Assembly (NCBI GenBank): GCA_900239685.1
Contig: OENT01000275.1
Location: forward strand, 1-64,000
Length of the DNA stretch: 64,000 nt
Origin: Rotaria macrura
Lineage: Eukaryota > Rotifera > Eurotatoria > Philodinida > Philodinidae
Reading direction: 5' to 3'
A program made the translations under genes and the position numbers. The notes under the pieces are model-generated. The model worked only from the letters and a program-made list of their open reading frames with translations, ran no database searches and was not told the origin of the DNA. Positions 1-11,377 of this stretch are shown in pieces (position 1 is the stretch's first letter; each line of letters opens with the position of its first letter).

Positions 1-59
1 ATGTATTCGTAGAGCCACCTACCAAATCAATCATCATGAACCAAACGACTCGTGTGTCA

Positions 60-210
60 TATTTTTGTGTGGGTGTGGGGTGTGCTTATGTGAGAAGTGT
101 GTGTGGCTACGATGTGGGCCCGTCTGCTTGTGTGATATGTGTGTGGATCCGATGTCCGTTTTCAACGAGATACAAATACCACACCAACACTGACACCCAC
201 ACCCCAACAT
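60..210. repeat. Degenerate telomere-like GTGTGG / CCACAC tract
   Basis: A GT-rich stretch on the plus strand contains two perfect tandem TGTGGG units (68-79) and degenerate copies to about 125. It is followed near 177-210 by the complementary CCACAC/CCCACACCCC type, so the two halves could pair imperfectly. TGTGGG is, from memory, the telomeric hexamer reported in bdelloid rotifers. Here it is short and interrupted, so it reads as an interstitial relic and not a chromosome end. Confidence 0.5.
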
Positions 211-1401
211 CGATTGATGACGAACTTATCAATTGGTTACAACAATATCTACCATCATCATCAACAATAACTAAAGACTGTTATCCAGTTCGTTGTATTC
301 GATTATGGATTCGTTAATAAACTAGAAAATATATTGAACTAGAAATTTGTAATAAATGTTTTTGTATCACAGTTTTGAAAAAAACAAATTGTTCTAATAT
401 GAATCCCACGGAAAACCTTTTTGAGGAAAACCACGGTTACCCACGGTTTTCCTAACCACGTTTAAGATAAATATCGATTTCCAAGAGTGAGACCACAGTA
501 TTAATTATCGGCATTTCTCAGGGACTCACAAAACCGCGGTATCCGATCTTTGATATTTAGAGAACTCAAATACCGTGACATATTTAATCAAAGCCATAAT
601 CTACCATGATCAATTCTCTGACAGACGGCTTTTGATGATATGCGCTTTCATAAAACTGTGATATTACCGCACGAACCACGGTCTCACTGCTTAAGTGAAT
701 GTGAAACCGATATTGTCTTTATGCATTTTGTGTGATGTTTAGTTTGTTAGAACATGAAAGCGTAACGATGGAGCAGATAGCGTGTCTTACTTTTTTTCTG
801 TCTAATGCTAACTTTCAACACGACTTCGTCACGGAAAAGTGACTTCGAAATAATGGAACTTTACAGTTTACGACCTCTGCCATAAAGGGTATCATATCTG
901 ATTCCTACAAAAAGATCAGGTAGACATGGTACACCTTAGGCAGGCTAGCTACGAATAAAACTTATAGACCGATGTGGTTGTCAAAAACTGCGGTTATCAA
1001 CTTTTTTCTGCACGTCAGATTGTTTATTTGGTTTCGACTAGACGAATAAACAGTATGACTCCAGAAGTTTTGTGTAACGCAGTTAACTGCCTTTTTTCTC
1101 GCGGATTTTTTTCATCGTACAACGAGAGTCTGAATGGGATTGTGTTTCACCAGCGAGTTATTTCATTGAGAAGTTGACATGTATCAATCTGCACATGACG
1201 TCGAGCTTTCGAGTGAAAACTTGTAAAATTGAACTCGACTATATTAACTTAAGCTGAAAGCCGACTTCAAACTCGTATGTTCTGGTTCGAGTAAAATTCA
1301 TGTTTATATATTCCCGTTGACGTCGAGTCAAATCTTTCAGCCTTTGACTTGCGAACTCGAAATCCTGCTCGCAATGTGTACCTCTCTGCCCAAAACGACA
1401 G

Positions 1402-1826
1402 CTACAGTACCACTCTATCAATACCCCCACCTACATCCAAATAGTAACTAACACCACTACTCACAGTACGACACCCACATCCTCTACACATTGAAGAGCA
1501 CACTGGTTTACATTGAGTGTCAGTCTTGATTTGTCGAACGAATGTCTTTATGGTTACGCCATTTTCATTCACAAATGATTTTTCGATAAGACCAACTGGA
1601 TCTTGCAGCAGTTCATTGAGCTTACTTAACATACTGTCTAAAATTGCATGCGATGGTTAGATGCAATATACAAGAAATGGCTAAATATTCTGACAATTTT
1701 TTTAGAAAGAATCATAATTGGACAGGGAAATACCGGCTTGTTATCGCACGATAATAGAGACTGTACGAGGGATTTCCTCAATCCATCGAAAACTAAATAT
1801 CCGTTATCGAGTGGGTATACATGCAT
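1402..1826 (-). other. Coding-like fragment, unrecognised
   Basis: Two minus-strand open stretches look protein-coding by composition. One (1638-1826) starts MHVYPLDNGYLVFDG; the other (1402-1632) starts MLSKLNELLQDPVGL and runs at its 3' end into a GTGTGG-like repeat that translates as a Cys/Gly-rich tail. A splice acceptor (AATTTTAG) lies just upstream of the second stretch, but I found no donor that joins the two in frame. It could be a small gene, the end of one, or a decayed remnant. I do not recognise the family. Confidence 0.22.
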
Positions 1827-1935
1827 TTTGCTGCTCTTGACAAAAAATAGAACCTACCAATTCTTACCAGAAACAAAGCAAACATTCATTCGTTTAAATT
1901 AAAATCAAAAGAATTCAAAAGCGGCGGCAGGATGT

Positions 1936-1990
1936 GGGTGTGATGTGGATTTTATTGACAGGCACCGGCAATCAAATCCACACCACACCT
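1936..1990. repeat. Stem-loop of telomere-like repeats
   Basis: A GTGTGG-rich arm (1936-1952) is matched by a CCACACC arm (1974-1990). The arms are 17 nt with two mismatches (one G-T compatible) and a loop of about 21 nt. The surrounding 1,925-2,000 bp are otherwise featureless. Confidence 0.5.
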
Positions 1991-2164
1991 ATACCCTAAA
2001 GATGTACTCTTATTGTATCAAAAGTATCATTCTTTATTAATTTATCTACAACAACAAAAACTCGTTTTACTAAAGCTTGATTATCTGTTTGATTTAAATT
2101 TTGATTTCTTGAACATGCTTAGACTTCAACAATTGTATTTCCTGCTTGTTTTCTTAATTGTAGT

Positions 2165-2520
2165 ATCCCAGGTCGTTCGTTCCGGAGACCGGATCCGGCC
2201 GGAACCCAAAGGAAACGGGATATTTTCCCGCTTTTTCCTGTTGTTTGCGGTGTATTTCCGGTCGGAAAAACCATCGGAACATGGAAGCAGTATTCCGGCT
2301 GGAATTATCCGTACCCGGAACTTGGATATTCCGGAGACTTCCGGAAACCTGGAATTTCAAGGAAATGCCTCGGATCAGACAGGAACCTATCAGAACTATG
2401 GAAAGTTCCGCCCTGATCCAACCGGAAAATACAATAATCCGGTAAAGAAGCATCGGAAAAGAGTCGGAATCCACCGTATTCCGACCAAATTATTTCTGCT
2501 TTGGAAATCAGGCCTCCGCT
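2165..2520. repeat. CCGGAA-rich dispersed repeat, copy 1
   Basis: A block clearly more GC-rich than its surroundings and full of CCGGAA/TTCCGG words. It shares the phrase GAACATGGAAGCAGTATTCC (2278-2297) and a nearby ACAGGAACCTATCAGAA phrase with the block at 10.37-10.56 kb, in the same order. Open frames across it on both strands are composition artefacts and resemble no protein I know. Family and termini are not identified. Confidence 0.5.
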
Positions 2521-3129
2521 AAAAAAAATTACATTTCATATTAAATTCTCATTTATATCATTCCTTGATATCCAAATCATCATTTTACTAAAAACGACCT
2601 TTAAAGGTCTTTTTGCGGATTTTTTTTCTAATTCCTTTAATTTAAGGACGATGGCCATGACCTGGATAGTTTACCGTATTTTGATGGGTTCGCTTGAAAA
2701 TTTTAGATTTGTTACTTAAATTGTTATTGGTTTCATTGCATTAATTTACATTCGAAATTTTTTGATAAAAATTTGAATTGATAGGTCCTTTAGAGACTTT
2801 AGAAGCGTCACTTACCTTGATTGAAGACTCAGGAAAGTCTCAAAACGCTGGTGTTTAACATGTGTGCTGTTCTTACACATATCGTTTTCGGTTTGCCAAA
2901 GTCTAAAAATCTGATTTTTAGGTCTTCGGACTGAAAATTCCCATTTTTGTGACAAAAAAAATTTCGGAGAGAAATGTATAATGGTTTCCAAGAATGCTTT
3001 TTGTTCCCAGGGTATCTTCTAGTGTTGTTTTAGGCTTGTTTAAAGGAGAAGTAAAAGCTGGCTTCAAAATTCGGAGACTTTGGTTAGTAATTCTGAGTAT
3101 TTAGCGCTGTTTGGGAAACGGCCAGATGA

Positions 3130-3440
3130 GTTTCCGTGAGCTTAGCGGAAACTGTCAGATGTGAGCCGTGTTCTCTCCGGTGGGAAAATTGCTTTTTCCG
3201 TTTTCGGTATCCGGTCCGGAAACGGTCGGATCCGGACCGTATGCAGTCTGGGCTTGGAAACGGTGTTTTCTGTCGAAGGATCCCGTGTAGGAAACGGGAA
3301 CCGTATCCGTGGATACGCTCCTGTGCCCGGAATTGGTGAGAAGTAAGCCAGAACCGATTTCGGAAACCCGCTTCAGGAATTCGTCGGAATAACATGGGAT
3401 CCGCCCGGTTTCTGCCGTACGTCTCGGACCTGGGATGAAT
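3130..3440. repeat. CCGGAA-rich dispersed repeat, copy 2
   Basis: A second GC-rich block with GGTCCGGAAACGG and GGATCCGGACCG words, about 600 bp after the first. It shares composition with the blocks at 2.2 and 10.4 kb, but I see no long exact match to them, so membership in one family is inferred. The flanks 2521-3129 and 3441-4239 are AT-rich and hold nothing I can name apart from a perfect palindrome GACCTTTAAAGGTC near 2596. Confidence 0.35.
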
Positions 3441-4243
3441 TTGTTATTCATATCAGTATACTTTTTCGTGGTTGTGAATGAGACTGAACAGAAAACCCAG
3501 TGATCTGCGGCAAGATAGGATAAAACGAATAGTGTCTTGTGAAGGTGCTTATGTACGAAACCAATGAGGTGGAATCTAATTTATTTTACAGTGAAGTAAA
3601 ATGAAGAGAAAAAAGGAGAAAGTAAAGAGCAACTTTGCAATATATCAGCTCACTGATTTCTACTAAAATAAGAGAAAATCGTGTGATGAAGTAGTTCCTG
3701 AATTTCATCAAGACACATTTGATAGGAAAAGCAATAGTTTTTACCAGAAATATTCTAACCATTGGCGCATAATAATTTGATCAAAATGCTTTCCTCTTTT
3801 TATGGCACTTTCCAACACCACTAGAGACTTTGTTGTGGCCTCATTCGATAGAGAATTGAATTGTCGACAAAAAGACTGCCTTTGTTTTTCGAATGTCATA
3901 TTTTTGTCCTTCGCTAAGTTTAAAAAATAGCTATTCGATGGTCAAAAGATGAAAAGGCGACAAAAGTTTTCTCATGAAGTTTTGACTCCAATTTTCACAT
4001 GTGCTACAAAGCTCATCATAAAATTGTGTACGTAAATATATGTTTCAGAATTTTAGAAAAAAATTTATGTGAGAAAAACTTGTGAAGTGAACGATTGGAG
4101 AAATAACCTTCATGTTCTGTTTGAAATCGGCATAAACTAGTGTTTCTACTTTTCAGCTTAGCAACCGAACTATTTCGTTCAGAATTAAATTTTACACTTG
4201 TTTCAATGAGAACAAATGCATCACATAAGAATTCTCACCTTAA

Positions 4244-5131
4244 GCCCCACCTCCCTCAAAAAAAGTCGATTTTCGTCAAGAAAATAAAAATTAAGATAAC
4301 ACCATGAGGTGATAGCCCATGCTCTGCTCTTTCAGAATCACTATAGTTTTTTTTCCAAAGACCACTTTTTGACCGAGATTTTTAGTGATCTTTGAGAGGT
4401 CCTTTATGTCAAAAACGATTTTTTTAAAAAAATGAGGTCTTTGATCTCTAATTACTGATTGATTAATTAATTAATTAATTAACAATTAATTAAACGCTCA
4501 GCGTGTGCAGAATCGAAAGTTGCATAGGACGAGTCGGGTCAGTTTCTTCAAAAATCGCTGGAAAATTGAGAAAATTTAAAAAAAAAGCAAAAAATTTTCG
4601 AAAAAATGTTTTTATGTTTCTCTCAAAATCATGTTTTTCCATTTTCCATCCTAGTTATTTTGCCTTCAATTATGTTTTTTCGGAAATTAATTTTTACCAT
4701 TCGATAGAGCATGCAAAGACGCAGGGCATCTCGTGCTCCGATTTTGGAGAACACTTTTTTTTAAGTCAAAAAAAGATCGCCTACAAAATTCACTTGCAGT
4801 TTTTTGGCCTTTTTTCAAGGACTTTGAGTTGTGAAAACTTTTTTGGGCATAAAAAAAGCTTTTTCAAAAATCAGAGCTCGAGATGCCCTGCGTCATTGCA
4901 TGCTATATTGAATGGTAAAAAAAATTTTTCGAAAAAACGTAGTTGAAGGCAAAATAACTAGGATGGAAAATGGGTCATTTTTAACCAGTGTTCACTTTAT
5001 AACTTCCTTAAACTTGCATATTTCGGGCTGAAATTTTTATCGTAGGCTAGCCACTCCAGTCCTAACATATCCGCAAAATTTGAGTCGATTTGGACTTTCT
5101 TTGACGAAAGTCGACTTGTGAGGGGGGGTGC
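4244..5131. mobile_element. TTAA-flanked non-autonomous element with terminal inverted repeats
   Basis: TTAA occurs on both sides (4240-4243 and 5132-5135). The ends are related inverted repeats of about 35 bp: the left starts GCCCCACCTCCCTCA and the right, read on the minus strand, starts GCACCCCCCCTCAC; both continue with an AGTCGA-TTTCGTCAA motif. A TTAA duplication is the hallmark of piggyBac-type insertion, so this is a candidate piggyBac-like MITE. No transposase frame is present. Because TTAA could instead be part of the inverted repeats, the superfamily call is weaker than the element call. Confidence 0.55.
4639..4974. repeat. Large internal palindrome in the TTAA element
   Basis: The left arm from about 4639 (starting CCATTTTCCATCCTAGTTAT) is matched in reverse complement by a right arm ending at about 4974. 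Both arms carry GCATGCAA-GACGCAGGGCATCTCG-GCTC in mirror order. Similarity is high for about 110 bp per arm and fades toward a centre near 4800. RNA copied through here would fold into a long hairpin. Confidence 0.7.
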
Positions 5132-5897
5132 TTAAACAATGTGGTTTCTAAAGAATGTCTCAAAATACCATTGGAAGTTGATTTAAAGCATTTTACTACT
5201 GAATAACAGCAGCAGAACCCTGAATGATATCGTAAGAGTAGAGAACATAAAAGGATCTATCCAATGATGTCCAATATGTTTATTTTGGCATTGGCCCTGA
5301 TCAACAAATGCTTACTCAAATCGATTGATGTCTAAAGTTTATCAGAAATTGAAATTCAGTTATTCAGTAATTAATCATCTCTTAAACTTTTCACGGAGAA
5401 CAAAATCATTTTAAAAACAAAAACAACAGTGTTGTTAGAGCTGGAAATACTGTTTGAATGAATCTCTAATATGTCGGAATAAAGCACCATCAAACGAAGA
5501 AAACTAGAATGAGTTTATTACTTACTAGAAAGTATAATAATTACTTGATTTTTCTAGCTTGTTCTTTTTTTTAATCATACATGATTTATGACTCGTTGCA
5601 AAACAAAACTTTCCGAAAAATTAATATTCAAATGAGAAGAAAGTAATATGCTTAATTATTGCCATTACCTTTTCGTAGACGTCATTTGTTGCTATCGTAT
5701 AAGTACAAGCTGTTTTTTCTCTTCTCGCATGACAAGAGTGTGGAAATCACTTGAGATAGTGTTTTTTCCAGTTATAACAGTCATTATTTCATCGACAAGG
5801 AGAATAGAAGGATAAATACATCTGCATCGTCAGAAGGGTAACTCAAATTTAGAATAAAAAACAAAACAAAAACGCTTTTGTTTCAAACACAAGGCAG

Positions 5898-8800
5898 ATG
5901 GCTTTAGACAAACGAGTCCCAGCAGCTGCCAGTGGTAGTGCCATGGTTCTGGCTAACATCTTTTATATTGTGAGCAATGCTTTACCTTCTTGGTATGTAC
6001 TCTGGTATTTTTTCCTACGTAATCCATATTTCCTACAGGTTCAAGTCTTGCGGAATATTGGAAAACGGCATTGTTCAAATAATAAAGCACAGATAAATCA
6101 ACTATAAAATAGAGGGTGAGGGTGAACATTTGGAAATCTCTATTCATTCCCTTATGGACATACCCTATTTAGTAGAAAATTCAAACATATAAGTAAACGT
6201 CGAAGAGGAATAATATTGAAACTTAATCAGTACTTATAGTTAATGATTCTCGTTGATTTTCGTTCAATTGAAATAATTAGTTGAAACTTGAGAAGAGTAG
6301 TTCCTGTTTCTCTAGTTTTATTGATAGATCTATATTGAAAAAAAGAAGAAATTTCGTCTTTAGCAACGAAGCGTTTCATTAAGTTTTCAAGTAACAGAGT
6401 AAGCGTGCAATTGATTTTTTTCACTTATCAAGCACGATGCAATTTTTATTTAGAGAAATTTCATGTGAACTTTCACCAGAAACATGACAGAATCGTGTCG
6501 TTATATTCTCTCTTGAATAAACAATCAGTTATTTGTTTATTTTCAATCTATTCAAGTGAATAGCCACTGTATAAATATTCGTAGCTATTTAAATATCACT
6601 TCATTTTGAGTGTTTTCGTTTTAAACGAAGAACAACAAGTTTGGATGCACGTTGTTATATCAGTAAAGACAATGCGAAGGCATTTTTGTTTTAGTTGAAA
6701 TAATAATTTTTGAAATTATAGGTCACTTTTTTAAATTGAATCGAAGATAGTCAAATTTAGCGGTGCTTCTAAGACGAAGCCTCAGTTAGAATAGTATAAT
6801 ATGAAATGAGAATATTAAATAAGTAGAGCAACAAAATGCTGAACGCAGCATGCATGCTGTTATTTTATTCTTCAATAACAAGGACTCATTTTCAAATGAC
6901 TGAGATCTTCTTGCCGACAGTGCACTTTATTGTTAATCAGCATAGAAAACCAGAAAGAAACCGATAATAATTATTCAAGTAATAAACTTCATCACACAGA
7001 TACTAGATCAATAGTAAAACGAAAATATTTATCAGGTTTTCATCATACATGAAAATAAAATAATCAGCAAATGCAAACAATAATTGATAAGTATCCTAAA
7101 ACCAATACGACCACCGATACGTTACAATAGACCAAGAAGATCTACAAAACAAAGAAGTACATGGAAACCAGCACACCATTGAATTAAGCTCTGGAAATAT
7201 TTTCATAACTGTATTTTGTTGTTTGAAAAGTTATTGCATATTCTACAAAGTCATGTTCATGTTTGAAATAGCTCTAGAATTTGCATAATTAGTTACACAA
7301 GGAAAAAATGAAAGAATTTTTTTATATAATACGAAACCAGCTATTTTATTTTAAGAATACATCGATTCAGAGGCTACGTAGATATTCAACAACAAAGAAA
7401 CTTTTAGAACTAAACGATTTTATACTCAAAATAAACACAGAGCGTCTTGAATTGATGGTGTACGAAAGTGATGATGTGATTCAAAATACTTTTTTCTACT
7501 ACACAAGAGTTATATAAATACAGACATCTTATTGTTTACAGACTAAGGCTTACTGCAGTCTCGTACGTCTCTGAAAATATACCTCCGATAATCCCTTTTT
7601 TTCTTAGAGTAGTAGGTTTACATATATTTACATGTTGAAGTTTCCTTACGCTACGTACATATTTCCTAAATACAGGGACACTTCGATTCGTGATTTGACG
7701 AGGTGAGATATAGCAAAGAATAGACATTCCAAGCATGAATACACTGTCTTACTTTCTACATACAACACAGCATTTGTATGTTTAATACTTCTTAGTAAGT
7801 TGATCTTTTGTATTTAAGGCTCGAATATAAGAGAATATTATAATCGTGATAGAATAATGTATGTCTTATTGTTCTCATTCTTATAAAACGACAGAAAAGG
7901 ATTAATACTTTATATATGTTGTGGTCAAAATTAAAATTGTTTTTGATGAAAATAAAAGCGTTAACGCTGATGGGATCAGTTCGGTTTGAAATTTTTAAAC
8001 ATTCGGTCGTTTCGGTTCCGAAAAACATGAACAGCATCTCATCGAGATACGATACCGAGATATATTCATAGCTTTCTTGGACATACTCAAAAAACACAGA
8101 TACGGATAACTTTTGTGTAAAGTTTGCTAACTTTTCATAGACATTTTTCATATACAATGGTGTTTCTTTCTCATCTTTCCACATCTATTGATATACGCAG
8201 TTAAGAACACAAACATCACGAGTCACCTATCATATCGACGACTGAAAGTGTCCATCGAGTGAGAGAATACATCTGTCTATTTTTTTCTTACACAATATTG
8301 TTTTTTTCCCTTATCTTCTTTTGGATGACTTTATTTTCATTCATTACGAATCAGTGATGGGACCGGTTCGGTGTCCAACCACTCCGAGTCGAACCGAACC
8401 GAGCCGAAATCGGTTCGGTTTGAAATTTTGGAATATTCGGTCGGTTCGGTTCCATGTATTGGGAACCAATTTCTTTTAAAAATATATTCTCAAACATTTG
8501 TTAACCTGTCGACTAAAAGTGAATGAGCAATGTATATCTAAATTATCTGATGGTATATAAATGAATATACTAATTGCAAGGTTAACCAATTCATCATTCA
8601 TTTTATTTACTTTATTGAACTATATTGGGAGGCTGCCGACCGCGTTCGAAAAGTCATCGTTATCAACACTTAATTTAGACTAAAGAAAATTACACATAAT
8701 ATATAGAAGAACCTTTATCTTTCTTTCTCTTCTGCACATTGCACCATGAAGGGGAGAAATTCGTTTCCTCAGTGCGATGTTCATAACAGAACGAAAAATA

Positions 8801-11377
8801 AAAATTAGAGTAGACATCGTTGTATGTATTATGTTTGATTCTCTTTCATATGAAATTAATGCTGATAATGACTTTTTAAACAAGATCGGAAGCTTCAAAA
8901 TATTTTAGAATAACATAAATAAAATGATTGATGAGTTGGTTTACTTCGAAGACAGTATATAGCATTCTTATGATTGAACCAACTGCTTTAAAAACCTTCA
9001 GTCATGACTAATGAGTAATATTTCTGTTCATCGCTCAGTATACACTTTTACAGACAACATTTTAGCAGGAAGCACTTATATATATATAATATTAATTGAT
9101 TATCAAGTTGTATTACTTGTTAATTCCTAAATAAATATCTCTCTGTTTTGAATTTTAAAATAATCTTTAACATACAGCAAGAAAGTTAGGAAAAAGTATC
9201 TAACTAATATTTCAAAATGGATAACTTTACTGAGATTTTCAGACCTTTCAAATTTAGACAGTCATATTGATTATTACCTCTCAAGCTGTAAAAAACGAAT
9301 TAAAATTTAGAATTTCAACAAAATCGTTATATTTTGAAGGACGACTGTTTCCTTCTTAATAGATGTATTTCCCATCATCATTAGGTTACCATTTTCAAGT
9401 GCTTCGTCGATCCGAAATGATATACTAAAAAAGTAAAGAACAAAAGCTGGAAAGAGTAACATATTTAGATTATTTCTCAAACTTAGGTTACATGGCATTT
9501 TCAAACAACTTCCTTCAATGAACAATGACCTGCTAGCTGAAATGAATTCTACTCTTTGTATTGAGCGATGAAAAAACATCTAATGATTCGTTCTTCATTT
9601 CGAAAGAAATAGGCTATCCACTAATAGTACAAAGTAGTCTTTAACGGTTGAAAAATATTTCTAACGTAAAAGAGGAAATAGTTATACTTTAAAAATCTTC
9701 TGCAGTTCAGCTTTCTAAGTCACTCTTAGAACTATCGAAAGTATTATAATCACGTCGTCAATACATTTTTATAAATGAATATCTTTGAAAAAAAGAGTAG
9801 AAATTGACAAACGTTTTTTTAATCCTTTAGTCGGTTTGGTTCGATTCGAAAAAAACACGAACCGATCCCATCACTGTTACGAATACAAGTCAAGAAGGAG
9901 TACGTAATTTCCTCAGAGAATTGAAATGTCAGAGTTCTGATTGGCTTTATAATAAGTTTAACATAGTCAAAAAACAGAAACGGATGATCGCAAATCATTG
10001 TTCTTAAAGAGAAAATATTTCTTGCATCTATATACTACACTATTAAAATGTATGACGAGCATGGTATACATATTTTTTATTGCATCGAGAAGATCATCAT
10101 GCGCATGACTAAGATATTAAAGCATATGGTTAATAACGAAGCCAGTAGTTGTTTACGTAGAATAGCTTCGAAATCTCAAGTCATCCTTTAAAAGATTAGT
10201 AACCATTTAAGGATGAATATAATATATTATAAGATACAGATCTAAAAATATGAGGATGAACAATATGAAGAAATTTCAGCTCGTAGAACTCGTTTATATT
10301 GCCTACTATTGAAGAATGATCCTTTATTGATGAGCAAATTTAAATGATTGGCCGCAGATCGAAAAGTACGCGTCGGTTTTAGCAGAAAAACACCGAAGAT
10401 CGCGGGAACATGGAAGTAGTATTCCTGCCGGAAATTTTCGGAATCTTTTTGATGGATTCCGATCGAATTTTGTGCTCTCAAACAGGAACCGATCAGAAAA
10501 TCATCGACAAAATGTCCACCTGAAATACTTCTTCCACACCCCCGAGATGTTCTGTGCATCCCTGAAGGATCCGTTCTTCAGAATCATTGACTTGGAACGA
10601 TTTCTAATTTGAAAATATCAGGTTGGAATCATTGAGTCTGAAAAATGAATTTCAAATCGTCCTTTAGCACATTAAGAAATAGCATGAGTTACGTAATGTT
10701 GATCGGGACAAGTTTTAAATTTTGATTCATTGTTAATTTTGACCACAACATACACTAAGATATCGATGCTTTCAGAAATAAATCTCTCCAGAATGCCGTT
10801 GCTATCGCATAAAATGCAAGGTGATTCAAATAATATATGTATATTTGTGTTTGCTTTCAGGACTTCAACAGAAATGAATGCAGCCGAAATTTCTTTACTA
10901 CAAAATTACTTAGCAATCATGGGTTTGATAGAGCCTCGTGTAATAGAATCTGGTTTAGTCAAAGTGACGATTGGTCTTTGGCGACTTTGCTGGCGAAGCT
11001 CAGGGCAAACACAATGCAGCGTTCTTTCTAAATCGTGCTCGTTAACAGTAAGTAAAGTAGTTGGTACATGTCACAAAATGATAGTAGCTCGAGCGTTTAT
11101 GACTATGGCTTGTATTATGGCAGGAGTCTCGGCGTTATGTCTCTTCGTATGTATACTGCAAACTATAAATAAGCATAAGGTAGTGATCATCATAACCAAG
11201 GTTCTTGCATTCGGCTCCTTTTTTATTGGTATTATTGGTCTTGCAACAGCTGTCACTATTTTCAATGGCACCAGTAGCATTGGGATAAAGATGTCAATGA
11301 GTGTGGCTATGATATTAGCAATAGTGGCTGTGATCATCAATATGCTTGCTGCTGTTTTAGCAACAATGATTCGTTGA
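5898..11377 (+). CDS. Claudin-like four-transmembrane protein
   Basis: Two exons, 5898-5992 and 10861-11377, joined through a W codon (TG|G), give 203 residues. The spliced protein has a first hydrophobic segment (about 14-31) ending in W32, an extracellular loop with GLW at 70-72 and cysteines at 75 and 84, then three more hydrophobic segments. W...GLW...C...C is the signature of the claudin/PMP22 superfamily, whose members form or modulate cell-cell junctions and sit in the plasma membrane. The loop between W32 and GLW is longer than in typical claudins, and no PDZ-binding tail is obvious (it ends in ATMIR). The 4.9-kb intron is full of repeats, including a hAT-type element, in contrast with the short introns elsewhere. 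Exact claudin subgroup unknown. Confidence 0.72.
7966..8040. mobile_element. Short relic related to the hAT element
   Basis: This stretch contains GATGGGATCAGTTCGGTTTG, then the ATTCGGTCG-TTCGGTTCC phrase found in the left end of the 8.35-kb element, then CGAAAAACATGAAC-GCATCTCAT like that element's right end. It therefore looks like an internally deleted, decayed member of the same family, about 75 bp long. No target duplication survives. Confidence 0.45.
8352..9876. mobile_element. Non-autonomous hAT-type DNA transposon
   Basis: The termini are inverted repeats: the left end reads CAGTGATGGGACCGGTTCG and the right end, on the minus strand, CAGTGATGGGATCGGTTCG, 18 of 19 identical. They are bounded by a perfect 8-bp direct repeat TTACGAAT (8344-8351 and 9877-9884). 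An 8-bp duplication with CA..TG termini is diagnostic of hAT insertion. The 1,525-bp interior is AT-rich with a GGTTCGGTT-rich subterminal zone and has no transposase frame, so it must have been moved in trans. It sits inside the claudin-like gene's intron. The perfect duplication suggests a fairly recent insertion. Confidence 0.85.
10370..10560. repeat. CCGGAA-rich dispersed repeat, copy 3
   Basis: A GC-richer patch near the 3' end of the claudin-like intron. It shares the phrases GAACATGGAAGTAGTATTCC and ACAGGAACCGATCAGAA with the block at 2.2-2.4 kb, in the same order and orientation. A 105-codon minus-strand open frame across it is probably a by-product of composition. Confidence 0.5.

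Noticed and set aside
487-690. Possible hAT-like element with AGTGAGACC ends
   Set aside because: The inverted match (AGTGAGACC near 487 and GGTCTCACT near 681) is only about 9 bp and the flanks show no 8-bp duplication. A nearby AGGAAAACC/GGTTTTCCT hairpin (423-452) is short enough to be chance.
2013-2522. 169-codon open frame
   Set aside because: It runs through the CCGGAA-rich repeat, is open on several frames at once, and has no protein-like domain; repeat composition explains it.
10242-10559. 105-codon minus-strand frame starting MHRTSRGCGRS
   Set aside because: It overlaps the third CCGGAA-rich block and the claudin-like intron. Its similarity to the frame at 2154-2474 reflects shared repeat DNA, with substitutions not biased to silent sites as far as I can see.
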